A stretch of DNA of 31,186 bases, taken from the NCBI GenBank assembly GCA_029240815.1, contig JARDZO010000032.1:1-31186 (forward strand), in the 5' to 3' direction. The DNA comes from Brevibacillus sp. (lineage in GTDB: Bacteria > Bacillota > Bacilli > Brevibacillales > Brevibacillaceae). Position 1 is the first letter of the stretch; each line of letters starts with the position of its first letter. The notes below the pieces were generated by a model. The model was given only the letters and a program-made list of their open reading frames with translations. It was not told where the DNA came from and did not search any database. Made by a program: the position numbers and the translations under genes. This document shows positions 8,965 to 16,431 of this stretch, in pieces.

Positions 8965-10206
8965 TCACTGCGAAGGGGCAACGCACTCGAGGATGAGTTT
9001 GGTCCCCGCAAGAGAGCTTCCCAGATACAGCCGATCACAATATTGCAGCATGACGTGGAAACCTGCGCCGAGTGAATGGCGTGTGGAGTACCCCTGCAGC
9101 AGCGTGGCTCGTGGCAGCTCTTCCAGCATAATCCCTTGGCCTTGATCGTGAATCACCACTCTGCACATGCGCTGTTCGCTGGATACATATACCGTGATCA
9201 TCCCGCCATCGCCATGCTTTAACGTATTAGAAGCCGCTTCATTGACAGCGACCAGAAATTGCAAAATACGCTTGTCCGACAAGCCGAGCGGTTCCAATGC
9301 TCGCTTGCACGCTCGTCGCAGCTCCGCGAGATGCTCCGGTGCACGCACGTCCATGGCAAACGATTTACGGCCATTGCGCAATAGAAAAAACAGCTCCTCG
9401 TCATTTAGCAGCAGCAGCTTGTTATGTGTGACAACACCAAGAATATCCCTGTATATTTCCCATTCTCTTCGCTGCCGTCGCCGTTCTTCCGCAATCGCCT
9501 CAGTCACATCGATCAGCGCAATCCCGCACGTCTGATCCGGTAAGGGAGAAGCGTACATTTCAAATAGCTTGCGTCCATCTCTGGATACCAGTTGTTCTCG
9601 AAAAGAATCCATTGAACTCCTGCCGTCCGTGATCAGCCGATGCATCTCCTGCTCGATGTCCCGCTCTGCCCGGGCAGTTCCTAGCGGTCGGAGCTTGCCT
9701 TCATCAAACAGATAGAGAAAAATGGTGCCGATCTGACGCAAGATGGATAGCTTTTGCAGCTCCTGCTTGATCAGGCGTCCTCTCTCATCATCTCTTTTTT
9801 TCAGATCCACCAGTAGTTCGCAAGGATCGAGCTCGCCGCTCATGTTCCAATTGTGAAACTCCTCGAGCAAGAGACGTTCCAGCACCTCATCTCGCCGTAA
9901 TACTTTCTCAATATCGACCACATAGTACGGAACGCCATCAATTCCGTGCAGCCCGCTCCCTATGATCCGAAAATCGCCGGCGAGTTCAACTTCCAGACGT
10001 CCATGCAATGGTTTTTCATGACTAAACAGCCCGATTGCCGTACGGCTGACTGTGACAAGTTGTGCCTGGCATACTTCCGATGTCAATAAGTTGGTGATTC
10101 GGACAGGCCGTGGAGGTACTACCTTTTGAGCCGAACCCCCAGAACGAAGCTCGGTCAGGCAATTATGGCAAGCGGGATTGTCAGGACAACCCTCACACAA
10201 AATCAC
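8965..10206 (-). CDS. RsbW-like ATPase/serine kinase with four-cysteine N-terminus and PAS-like region
   Basis: 413 residues. The C-terminal 130 form a GHKL/HATPase domain of the RsbW/SpoIIAB type: N-box VAVNEAASNTLKHG, G1 box IHDQGQG, and G2 region (GYSTRHSLGAGFHVM). Such proteins phosphorylate a STAS antagonist and hold a client such as a sigma factor. The N-terminus has C4, C7, C13 and C16 in a C-x2-C-x5-C-x2-C pattern, fit for a metal or Fe-S cluster. The middle ends in a PAS-like strand (YASPLPDQTCGIALIDVTEAI) leading into a helix. The start is GTG with AGGAGG seven bases upstream; an overlapping ATG is out of frame. The PP2C gene ends 28 bases upstream, so these two form an operon. RsbW proteins are normally about 150 residues, so this is a sensor-fused form. 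Confidence 0.85.
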   Translation of the reverse strand: MILCEGCPDNPACHNCLTELRSGGSAQKVVPPRPVRITNLLTSEVCQAQLVTVSRTAIGLFSHEKPLHGRLEVELAGDFRIIGSGLHGIDGVPYYVVDIEKVLRRDEVLERLLLEEFHNWNMSGELDPCELLVDLKKRDDERGRLIKQELQKLSILRQIGTIFLYLFDEGKLRPLGTARAERDIEQEMHRLITDGRSSMDSFREQLVSRDGRKLFEMYASPLPDQTCGIALIDVTEAIAEERRRQRREWEIYRDILGVVTHNKLLLLNDEELFFLLRNGRKSFAMDVRAPEHLAELRRACKRALEPLGLSDKRILQFLVAVNEAASNTLKHGDGGMITVYVSSEQRMCRVVIHDQGQGIMLEELPRATLLQGYSTRHSLGAGFHVMLQYCDRLYLGSSLAGTKLILECVAPSQ

Positions 10207-10234
10207 ATGTCATCCTCCTTTCGTAACACGATCC

Positions 10235-12385
10235 CTACAGATTAGCAGGTGGTGCCGTGACTGCGTTTATTTCCCGAAACGGCTGTTCCGAAGGCGATTG
10301 AAATTGTAGGATCAACACAGACATATCGTCCGTTTGCTGTTCTTCGCGAGTCATTTCCCATATGTATGATTCCACGCAATCCATTGCATTCTCGCTTTCT
10401 CTCTCATGCTTGTCCAAAAGCAGAGACAGATCTTGGAGCCACGTATGGATGCAATGAACCACTTTTTTTCTCCCAGATTCCACGAAGCCATCTGTATATA
10501 AAAGCAGAAAGCCTTCTTCCTTTAATGGTACTTTTTCGAGCTTGTAAGTGCTATCAGCCAAAAGCCCTAGACCGACACCACCCACACACGGAAGTACCAT
10601 TTTTTGACTCGCAGACAGGTAAAGTGGCCGTGGATGTCCGGCACGACTCAGCAACAGAGCGTGTTCGTCTGCGTCGTACAAGGAGACTAGCATCGTGACA
10701 TACGATCTCGTTTTGGACAGGTCATCGTAAAGCAACTGATTGAGTCTAGTCAAAACTTCGTCAGGAGACCAGCTTTTTTGCAAGACAGCTCGAACCGCTG
10801 TACGAATCCCGGAAGCTAGCAAACTTGCAGGCAAACCATGACCTGATACGTCTGCGATAATAAAACAAGTATAGCGTTCATTGACGCGAATGTAATCAAT
10901 ATAATCCCCGCCAACATAGGTAAAGGGAGCATAAACGGCTCGCGCACGTAACCCTGTCAGTGTCAGCTGTTCTTTGGGAACAAGCATGGATTGGATGCGT
11001 CGTGCCAGCTCCATTTCCGATTCCATGAAGCGCAGTTCCAACGCCTGGTGCTGGTGCAAACAACGCTGTGCAAGACCGCGAACATTGACTAACAACAGTT
11101 GGAAGAGGGATTGTTCCAACTCTTTTTGCTGGCTGTCCTCGGCAACGGTATATGCCTCAAGCCTTACAAATCGAGGAGTCAGTGCAGAATCCAGATCCTC
11201 ATGAACAATGATCTGCCCCGAAACCCGATGCAGCAGGGCGGGATCGTTCCTCTCACCTTTCTCTATCTGAAAATAAACGGTCTGATTTTGCGACTCCAAA
11301 GAGAGACTCAAATAGACAAGGGAATCGATCTTGGAATACCACGTCTCCACCAACTCTTCGATCACCTGCTGCAGCGTTTCATAGGTCACTTCTCGCAAGC
11401 TCTGTTCATTGCTCGCAATCAGCAAGCGCTCATAGTTTTGCTTGAGCGTAAGCACCCGTCTCAGCTCCTCGTTCGATTTCTGTGTCAATGCCAATTGTTC
11501 TTCAAATTGTTGTTCGAGTCTGGTAGCTGAATAAAACGTCTCATTTTCTAGTGAGCTATTGTCGCGAATGGTGAAATACACACGGATACAGCCAAACAAG
11601 ATCGCGACCCACAAGCCAATCCGTCCATAGGAAGGAATTTCTGGAGCGCCGATCAATAAGGCCGCACATAGCATCAGCATGACTTGTACCATGATGATAT
11701 CCCTTTTGCAAAACGTCAGCTTTTGAAAAAGATAGCGATACTCAGGCTGATCGATTTGGAGCTGCTTCCGATTATCCAATCCGCGATGTGCCCCTACCAA
11801 AAAGGCAAGGGAGGTTACTCCCAACGCAACCATAACGGGTGTGGGAACAAACGGCTGCAGCATCGAAAATCCCGCAAACAGAATGGTGGCGATCACCAAC
11901 AGCCCACGCCTTATGCGCTCTTTTGATTGAGGACCCGAAGCCTTCCAATTTTCTACGATTAATGTGATGGCGGGAATCATCAGGAACACACCACCCTGTA
12001 CGGGAATCATGTACGGGATATGCTCCATTATGTTTGAGTCGTACGCCATTTCGTGCAGCACGACCATTATCATAAAAGTTGCAATCAACATGACGCTGTC
12101 AAAAGCGGTTTTCCAGGACGCATAGGCCATTGTGGAGTGCTGAAGCGCATGCAGTGACAAAAGGAAAAAAGTATAAGTGAAAATACAGGATGTCAGACAT
12201 ATTTTTTGAAGCCCCAACAGGGGATACAGCGTCAGAAGGTTCCCTACGCCCCACGCAATCAAACCAAGACCTTGCAAAAATGAAACATTATACCAGTGCT
12301 TTACGGATGAGAGGCTGGACGAGCGCATTACGATAGACACACCTGCACAAACTCCCAACACATAAAGCAAGGTTTCCCATATCAT
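10235..12385 (-). CDS. Membrane-bound PP2C (SpoIIE/RsbU family) serine phosphatase
   Basis: About 716 residues. The first 290 contain roughly nine hydrophobic helices (from WETLLYVLGVCAG to IGLWVAILFGCIRVYFTI), followed by a coiled coil (ATRLEQQFEEQLALTQ) and a region of possible GAF type. The C-terminal phosphatase starts around MELARRIQSMLVPKEQL and has the metal-binding residues in YVGGDYIDY, IADVSGHGLPASL, LYTDGFVES and TDDMSVLIL. By family it should dephosphorylate the downstream STAS protein and so switch on its output, in response to a membrane or envelope signal. ATG at 12385 is chosen because GGTGATC, a 7-base match to the 16S tail, sits just before it, and because a candidate promoter would start transcription at about 12425. 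ATG at 12427, 14 codons longer, also has AAGGG upstream and is the alternative. Confidence 0.9.
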   Translation of the reverse strand: MIWETLLYVLGVCAGVSIVMRSSSLSSVKHWYNVSFLQGLGLIAWGVGNLLTLYPLLGLQKICLTSCIFTYTFFLLSLHALQHSTMAYASWKTAFDSVMLIATFMIMVVLHEMAYDSNIMEHIPYMIPVQGGVFLMIPAITLIVENWKASGPQSKERIRRGLLVIATILFAGFSMLQPFVPTPVMVALGVTSLAFLVGAHRGLDNRKQLQIDQPEYRYLFQKLTFCKRDIIMVQVMLMLCAALLIGAPEIPSYGRIGLWVAILFGCIRVYFTIRDNSSLENETFYSATRLEQQFEEQLALTQKSNEELRRVLTLKQNYERLLIASNEQSLREVTYETLQQVIEELVETWYSKIDSLVYLSLSLESQNQTVYFQIEKGERNDPALLHRVSGQIIVHEDLDSALTPRFVRLEAYTVAEDSQQKELEQSLFQLLLVNVRGLAQRCLHQHQALELRFMESEMELARRIQSMLVPKEQLTLTGLRARAVYAPFTYVGGDYIDYIRVNERYTCFIIADVSGHGLPASLLASGIRTAVRAVLQKSWSPDEVLTRLNQLLYDDLSKTRSYVTMLVSLYDADEHALLLSRAGHPRPLYLSASQKMVLPCVGGVGLGLLADSTYKLEKVPLKEEGFLLLYTDGFVESGRKKVVHCIHTWLQDLSLLLDKHERESENAMDCVESYIWEMTREEQQTDDMSVLILQFQSPSEQPFREINAVTAPPANL

Positions 12386-12431
12386 GTCGATCACCCTTAC
12401 GAGTACGTCCTTTTCGTTCCTGACCATTTAG

Positions 12432-12457
12432 GTACCCTTTTGCTTTCCTGTTTAAAC
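12432..12457 (-). promoter_or_regulatory. Candidate sigma-B-type promoter of the partner-switch module
   Basis: On the minus strand GTTTAA (12452-12457), 14 bases, then GGGTAC (12432-12437), close to the sigma-B pattern GTTTAA / GGGWAW. GTTTAA is part of the palindrome GTTTAAAC. The predicted start of transcription falls at about 12425, on the first possible ATG, which favours the second ATG at 12385. No convincing sigma-A promoter was seen in the 181-base gap between this gene and the divergent small gene. Confidence 0.5.
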
Positions 12458-12566
12458 CTTGTTGTCTCCTCGTCCCCGTATCGATCCTGTTTTTCTTCTT
12501 GTCCTCCTTTTGCCCATCTAGCACTGTCCTACCATTTGACGCATATGCTGGAATGAGGTGATTTTG

Positions 12567-12749
12567 ATGAATTTTCGCTGGAAGTACAATCCCACCTATT
12601 TGCGAATCAAGTATGGATTTAAACAGGTGCTCATTCCGCTCATTGTCTTTCAATTCATTCGCACCATCATCTTGCCTACATCCTTTGATGTGGTTATTCT
12701 CGGAATACTTGCCCTCGTTTACGTGGCAATCTCTCTCGATTGGTGTTGA
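12567..12749 (+). CDS. Small membrane protein of unknown function
   Basis: A 60-residue protein, the only intact gene on the plus strand here. It has a basic N-terminus (MNFRWKYNPTYLRIKYGFKQ) followed by two predicted membrane helices: about 23-40 (ending in RTIILP) and 43-58 (VVILGILALVYVAIS). The ATG has GAGGTG at 6-7 base spacing; the upstream in-frame GTG lies on that site. Basic side and helices suggest a hairpin with both ends in the cytoplasm. It is divergent from the PP2C gene, and its stop abuts the terminator of ysxE coming from the other side. No family name can be given with certainty; similar tiny proteins occur near ysxE in Bacillales, but I cannot confirm orthology. Confidence 0.7.
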   Translation: MNFRWKYNPTYLRIKYGFKQVLIPLIVFQFIRTIILPTSFDVVILGILALVYVAISLDWC

Positions 12750-12782
12750 AAAAGAAAAACAACGCCCCACGCGGTGAGACGC
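12750..12782 (-). terminator. Terminator after ysxE
   Basis: On the minus strand GCGTCTCAC pairs with GTGGGGCGT (G-T pairs included) around a three-base loop, followed by a T-rich tail interrupted by single other bases. It lies 6 bases past the ysxE stop and just beyond the convergent small gene, which it may also help terminate. Confidence 0.8.
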
Positions 12783-12788
12783 TGCTCG

Positions 12789-13784
12789 CTAAAAAGCTTG
12801 TTGGACCCAACGATGCAGCCGCATCAGACGGTCCATATCTTTTTCTAGCCGTTTGACCGCATACAGCTCACTCCACTCTTTGCGGCCATTGTAATAGATG
12901 TCTACATCCCGCATGATTCGTTCGGGATAGGAGAGAAAAGCGGCTAAAAGTTCAATCTCTTCTGGTCGCAACGGGAAAACAGCAGCGTAGTGATGGAACA
13001 GCTGAGAGGCTCCTTTCTCATCTCCGGCCATCTGAAAATACATCCGATAAAACAAGGTCAGATCACGGATCGGCGTATCAAAGGTGGCACGGTCAAAATT
13101 GAGCAGCTTGCCTTTTCCAAAGCGATCCAAGATGATGTGTGCAGGATGAGGGGATCCATGGATCAGGGCCAAGCGAAAATGAGCGTGTGTCTCATGCCGC
13201 TCACGCCAGTCTTGCAAAAGGTCCGTTGCGGTCTTGGCCATCTCGTTGATAAACGCTCGATTCGCGAGAAAGACCAGATCAAATGGCGACTGGTAGGGGC
13301 GCTCACTGGCGACCTGAGCCGCTTTTACCATTTGCTTCTGCCAGTATTGCCAACGATTCAGCAACGAATCAATCAAAGGCTCCACTTGCCTGGGGTCATC
13401 AAAGCGGTAGTTTTGCGTCAAATGATGCAGTTCAGCCAATCGCTCCAAGGTAGGCGTAGCCCATGCCAGCGGTTGGTCTTCCCCCGGTTCGCTATTCGGT
13501 TGCCAGGAGGTCAAATAGTAAGTAGCGTCTTGATACTGAACGAATGGGTCGTCATACTTTGTGTGCATAAAAGGGACAGCCCCGTCCCAGCCTCGCTGTT
13601 TCAATTGGCGCAGCACATCGCTGACGTACTGCAGACGTTGTCCAGGAGCCTGTGTTCGTTTGCAGACGTACGAGCCATACGGAGTGATCGCCTTGAAGAC
13701 GTTTGGCTCCTTCAGGACATCGATGTTCTGCGCAAACATGTCATACTCCTGAAACAACGGAAAAATGTCTTCAAAGCGGCTCAT
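12789..13784 (-). CDS. ysxE: YsxE, CotS-family spore coat protein (degenerate kinase fold)
   Basis: A 331-residue protein of the CotS/YsxE branch of the aminoglycoside phosphotransferase fold, found with spoVID in Bacillales and linked to the spore coat. The catalytic loop reads HGSPHPAHI (209-217) in place of the usual HGDxHxxN, and the metal-binding DFD reads NFD (229-231). The catalytic Asp, the Asn and the first metal Asp are therefore all replaced, so it is probably a pseudokinase. The IRDLTLFYR segment after it is typical. ATG at 13784 is preferred because GAGG lies six bases upstream; a GTG four codons earlier overlaps an SD-like GGAG. The gene overlaps the preceding CotS-like gene by 14 bases and ends in a terminator, closing the spoVID operon. 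Confidence 0.88.
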   Translation of the reverse strand: MSRFEDIFPLFQEYDMFAQNIDVLKEPNVFKAITPYGSYVCKRTQAPGQRLQYVSDVLRQLKQRGWDGAVPFMHTKYDDPFVQYQDATYYLTSWQPNSEPGEDQPLAWATPTLERLAELHHLTQNYRFDDPRQVEPLIDSLLNRWQYWQKQMVKAAQVASERPYQSPFDLVFLANRAFINEMAKTATDLLQDWRERHETHAHFRLALIHGSPHPAHIILDRFGKGKLLNFDRATFDTPIRDLTLFYRMYFQMAGDEKGASQLFHHYAAVFPLRPEEIELLAAFLSYPERIMRDVDIYYNGRKEWSELYAVKRLEKDMDRLMRLHRWVQQAF

Positions 13785-14769
13785 GGACTTCCTCACTCCT
13801 TGGTCGCTCGGCCCGATCGGCGATGTGCCGCAATAGCAAGTCTACCGATTGCTGGCTTTTTAGAGCCTGCTCAATCCCTGCTATCGGTACATCCTCGTGG
13901 ACCGAAACGCGTTTTACGTAAGACTCAACACTCTTCCATATCTCCCGAGGTCGTGCCATGAAAGCGAGCAGTAAAGTGTAATCGCCGTAGCTGAGAGGTT
14001 TTACTTCCTCATAGCCATCCAAGAAAGAATCGATCTCACGCAAGTCATGATTCTTCAGATAGATGTCCCGCAAATAACTCGCGACATCTCGCTGCTGAAC
14101 GGATAGAACGGGTCGAAAAAAGCCTCGCAAATACAGCTTTCCACTTACCATCCCCCAGTTATCGCGAAAAAGGTCCCGGTGTGAAACGCCGATGGTTTCT
14201 GCCGTGATGCTGTCGTTGCCGAGCATGGTTGTCGAGCGTTCCATCCTCTGCAGCATGGGTTCCATCAGGCTCCCTACCCAGCGCTTCTCCCCCGTTTCCT
14301 TCCTGAACTTGGAGCGGTACGATTCGACCAGAGCCTTGGCACGCGCCCACTCTGTTTCAGCCTTCATCTGCTCTTGCTGCAAGTAATCGACTCCCGCCAG
14401 TAAATTGCTTTCTTGTTGCGACTGGTGCATCATAGCGACGACACGACCACACTGGTAGGTCGTGTCCATTTGAGGCTGGTACGTCTCCACATTTCTCAGA
14501 TGATCCGTCATTGTGACTCCCTGCTTGCCCACGATGACAAACGGCTTGGAGTCGCGCGTGCGAATAAATCGCTCTACCTCGCGAAACCCCTGACGCGCCA
14601 GTCGTTCGCGCCAGGCAAACGACCAGCGCATCACATCGACACGCGGCCAAACGTGCAGCTCTTTGGGGCCCCGGTTTGTCTCCAGCAAATAATAATTGTC
14701 GAGAGGCGTGACACGGATCACGCGAGCACGATAGTTTTGACAAACCTCGGAAAGATCAATCTTGTCCAC
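13771..14769 (-). CDS. CotS-like spore coat kinase homologue
   Basis: A 332-residue relative of YsxE/CotS placed between spoVID and ysxE. The catalytic loop HRDLFRDNW (197-205) keeps the Asp and Asn, but the metal-binding DFD position reads GFF (216-218), so catalysis looks unlikely. The C-terminus has RDIYLKNHDL and a long helical part. The start is GTG at 14769, with GAGGAG nine bases upstream and 13 bases after the spoVID stop; a longer TTG start would overlap spoVID. In B. subtilis spoVID is followed directly by ysxE, so this gene is an additional tandem relative. The role is inferred from the operon: a mother-cell coat protein, perhaps bound to SpoVID. Confidence 0.85.
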   Translation of the reverse strand: MDKIDLSEVCQNYRARVIRVTPLDNYYLLETNRGPKELHVWPRVDVMRWSFAWRERLARQGFREVERFIRTRDSKPFVIVGKQGVTMTDHLRNVETYQPQMDTTYQCGRVVAMMHQSQQESNLLAGVDYLQQEQMKAETEWARAKALVESYRSKFRKETGEKRWVGSLMEPMLQRMERSTTMLGNDSITAETIGVSHRDLFRDNWGMVSGKLYLRGFFRPVLSVQQRDVASYLRDIYLKNHDLREIDSFLDGYEEVKPLSYGDYTLLLAFMARPREIWKSVESYVKRVSVHEDVPIAGIEQALKSQQSVDLLLRHIADRAERPRSEEVHEPL

Positions 14770-14782
14770 GGTCCCCCACTCC

Positions 14783-16267
14783 TCACTGTGGAATGTACAG
14801 GATTTGTCCGGCGACAAGCTGCTCTGTAGCCAATCGGTTCACTTCCACAATTTTGGAAACGGGCAGGGAATACCGTTGCGATATCAGTTCCAATGTCTCG
14901 TCACGCTGAATAATGCACATTTTCAACTGACTCGAACGCTCTTCCTTATGGCGAATAAACGAGGTCAAATTCTGCATCGCTTCCACTGTGGATGGAGTGG
15001 CATTGGTTGTTACGCCTCGTCGCGAGGAGCTAGCTGACGATTCCGCCTCCAGAGCCAACGCTTCCTGTTTGGCACGGCTAGCTTGAGAAAATATCGACGT
15101 GATGTTGACATTGCCCGACTCTTCCCGAGACGGCTTGCCTGAAATGGCCACTCGCAATTCAACTTCTTCATTGGCTTCCAGCTCAGCTAGTACCTCTGCT
15201 ACCTCTTCCTCTTGCCCATCCACTTCAGTCTCTTCTATCTCTTGTGTCTCTTGTGTCTCTTGTGTCTCTTCTGTAGCGATGGGTGTAAAGTCAGGCTCAT
15301 AGTGATCATGGATCGCTAGTGTCGCTTCATCCTGTTCCTCCCGATCGGCAGGAACATCCACCCATTGCTCCACTTGATCAGAATTGGTCACCTGCGTTCC
15401 GTAGACAGGTGAATCGTAAGCGGCTGACTCGATCGCAGGCGTATCTGCTTCCCAGGACACAGGGGCGTCAGCATACGCACCCTCAGGATAGGCAGCGAAT
15501 TGGCCGTCATCTGCTTCCGTCACTTCCCCGAAATGTTGATCCGGGTAATAGTCTCGTGAAGCTACCTCCATAGCTGGCGCATCGTACAAGGAGGTAGAAT
15601 CTGCTGATTCGTAGGCGACCGGTTCTGCCTGCCTCTCCAGTTCTTGCTCGAGCTGCACCAATTTTTGTTCGATGTCCTCGAGAGATGCAAGCTCGGGCAC
15701 GCCTTCCGGTTGATCCGATGCCACATGGGCAAACTCCCACGCCTCTTCCTGACGTGCGGCTTCAGGCTGATCGTAAGGATACGGATCGGCAGGCGATGCG
15801 ACAGGTTGGTCAGAAAGCACGATCCCGACAATCTTCAGTTCGGCATCAATCAACAGTTGATGCGGTGTTTCCAGCTTGTAATCGAAGCTGTCCACGATTG
15901 CATAAATATCACCGATTTCCGCAATCCGCTCGAGTGGAATCGTGATGTTGAGCGGAACACGATGTCCGATCTGTTCCTCCCAGCCGTAATACGGTCCATC
16001 CGTTCCTTCAGGCCGAAACGGAGAGAAAGTCATAGCCTGAACCAGAGTTTCCGCTCCACCGCCGTCTGCCCCAGCGGTATCCCTGATCGGCTCGTACTTC
16101 CCGAACAACTGCAAGCAGCCTGTAATGGAGATGAAGGATTCATTCTCCAACACCTCTACATCCGGTACCAGTTCAAGCTCTTGCAGTTCGCCTATTCCAG
16201 CTCTATCGGATGAGAGGAAAATGGTCTCCTTGATGGCAAACGAGAGCAGTCCATCCTGTAACGCCAT
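14783..16267 (-). CDS. spoVID: Stage VI sporulation protein D, SpoVID
   Basis: A 494-residue coat morphogenetic protein made in the mother cell and needed for the coat to encase the forespore. The N-terminal 140 residues (GLLSFAIKETIFLS..., YEPI, VPLNITIPLERI) match the SpoVID N-terminal domain. A long acidic, low-complexity middle follows, with repeated Glu-Thr-Gln triplets encoded by tandem 9-base repeats near 15240-15275. The C-terminal 50 residues are a LysM-like domain (RDETLELISQRYSLPVSKI to AGQILYIPQ). The start is ATG with AGGAGG seven bases upstream. B. subtilis SpoVID has the same order of parts and is slightly longer. It leads the three-gene coat operon. Confidence 0.95.
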   Translation of the reverse strand: MALQDGLLSFAIKETIFLSSDRAGIGELQELELVPDVEVLENESFISITGCLQLFGKYEPIRDTAGADGGGAETLVQAMTFSPFRPEGTDGPYYGWEEQIGHRVPLNITIPLERIAEIGDIYAIVDSFDYKLETPHQLLIDAELKIVGIVLSDQPVASPADPYPYDQPEAARQEEAWEFAHVASDQPEGVPELASLEDIEQKLVQLEQELERQAEPVAYESADSTSLYDAPAMEVASRDYYPDQHFGEVTEADDGQFAAYPEGAYADAPVSWEADTPAIESAAYDSPVYGTQVTNSDQVEQWVDVPADREEQDEATLAIHDHYEPDFTPIATEETQETQETQEIEETEVDGQEEEVAEVLAELEANEEVELRVAISGKPSREESGNVNITSIFSQASRAKQEALALEAESSASSSRRGVTTNATPSTVEAMQNLTSFIRHKEERSSQLKMCIIQRDETLELISQRYSLPVSKIVEVNRLATEQLVAGQILYIPQ

Positions 16268-16303
16268 TCATGCTCCTCCTTTCAGGTGCAGGACATTTCC
16301 CTA

Positions 16304-16312
16304 TACTATATG
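16304..16312 (-). promoter_or_regulatory. Candidate mother-cell (sigma-E/K) -10 box for spoVID
   Basis: CATATAGTA on the minus strand, 37 bases upstream of the spoVID start, resembles the -10 of sigma-E (CATAYAAT) and sigma-K (CATANNNTA). B. subtilis spoVID is sigma-E dependent. No clear -35 element was found, so this is tentative. Confidence 0.4.
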
Positions 16313-16403
16313 GACAGGACGAGTCGTTTAGCACCGGAAATTCGAAAACCTGACTCCACTCCACCGTTTTTTGTGATTCCCTTCGCCAAATTTCTGAAAG
16401 CAT

Positions 16404-16431
16404 AAAAAAACCGGGGAACTAGTTCCCCGGT
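16404..16431 (-). terminator. Terminator overlapping the hemY stop codon
   Basis: A perfect 22-base palindrome (ACCGGGGAAC-TA-GTTCCCCGGT, ignoring loop constraints) at 16410-16431 followed by seven T on the minus strand. The TAG stop of hemY lies at its centre, so the 5' arm codes for the last residues. Confidence 0.9.

Noticed and set aside
12288..12770. A 160-codon minus-strand frame spanning the gap before the phosphatase gene
   Set aside because: It is low-complexity and charged, runs through the ysxE terminator and over the candidate promoter, and overlaps the better supported small plus-strand gene.
12990..13961. A 323-codon plus-strand open frame opposite ysxE
   Set aside because: Covered by two coat genes with clear motifs and good starts; composition is that of a shadow frame.
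15235..15280. Short tandem repeat seen as a possible CRISPR or regulatory repeat
   Set aside because: Units are 9 bases with no spacers and are in frame within spoVID.
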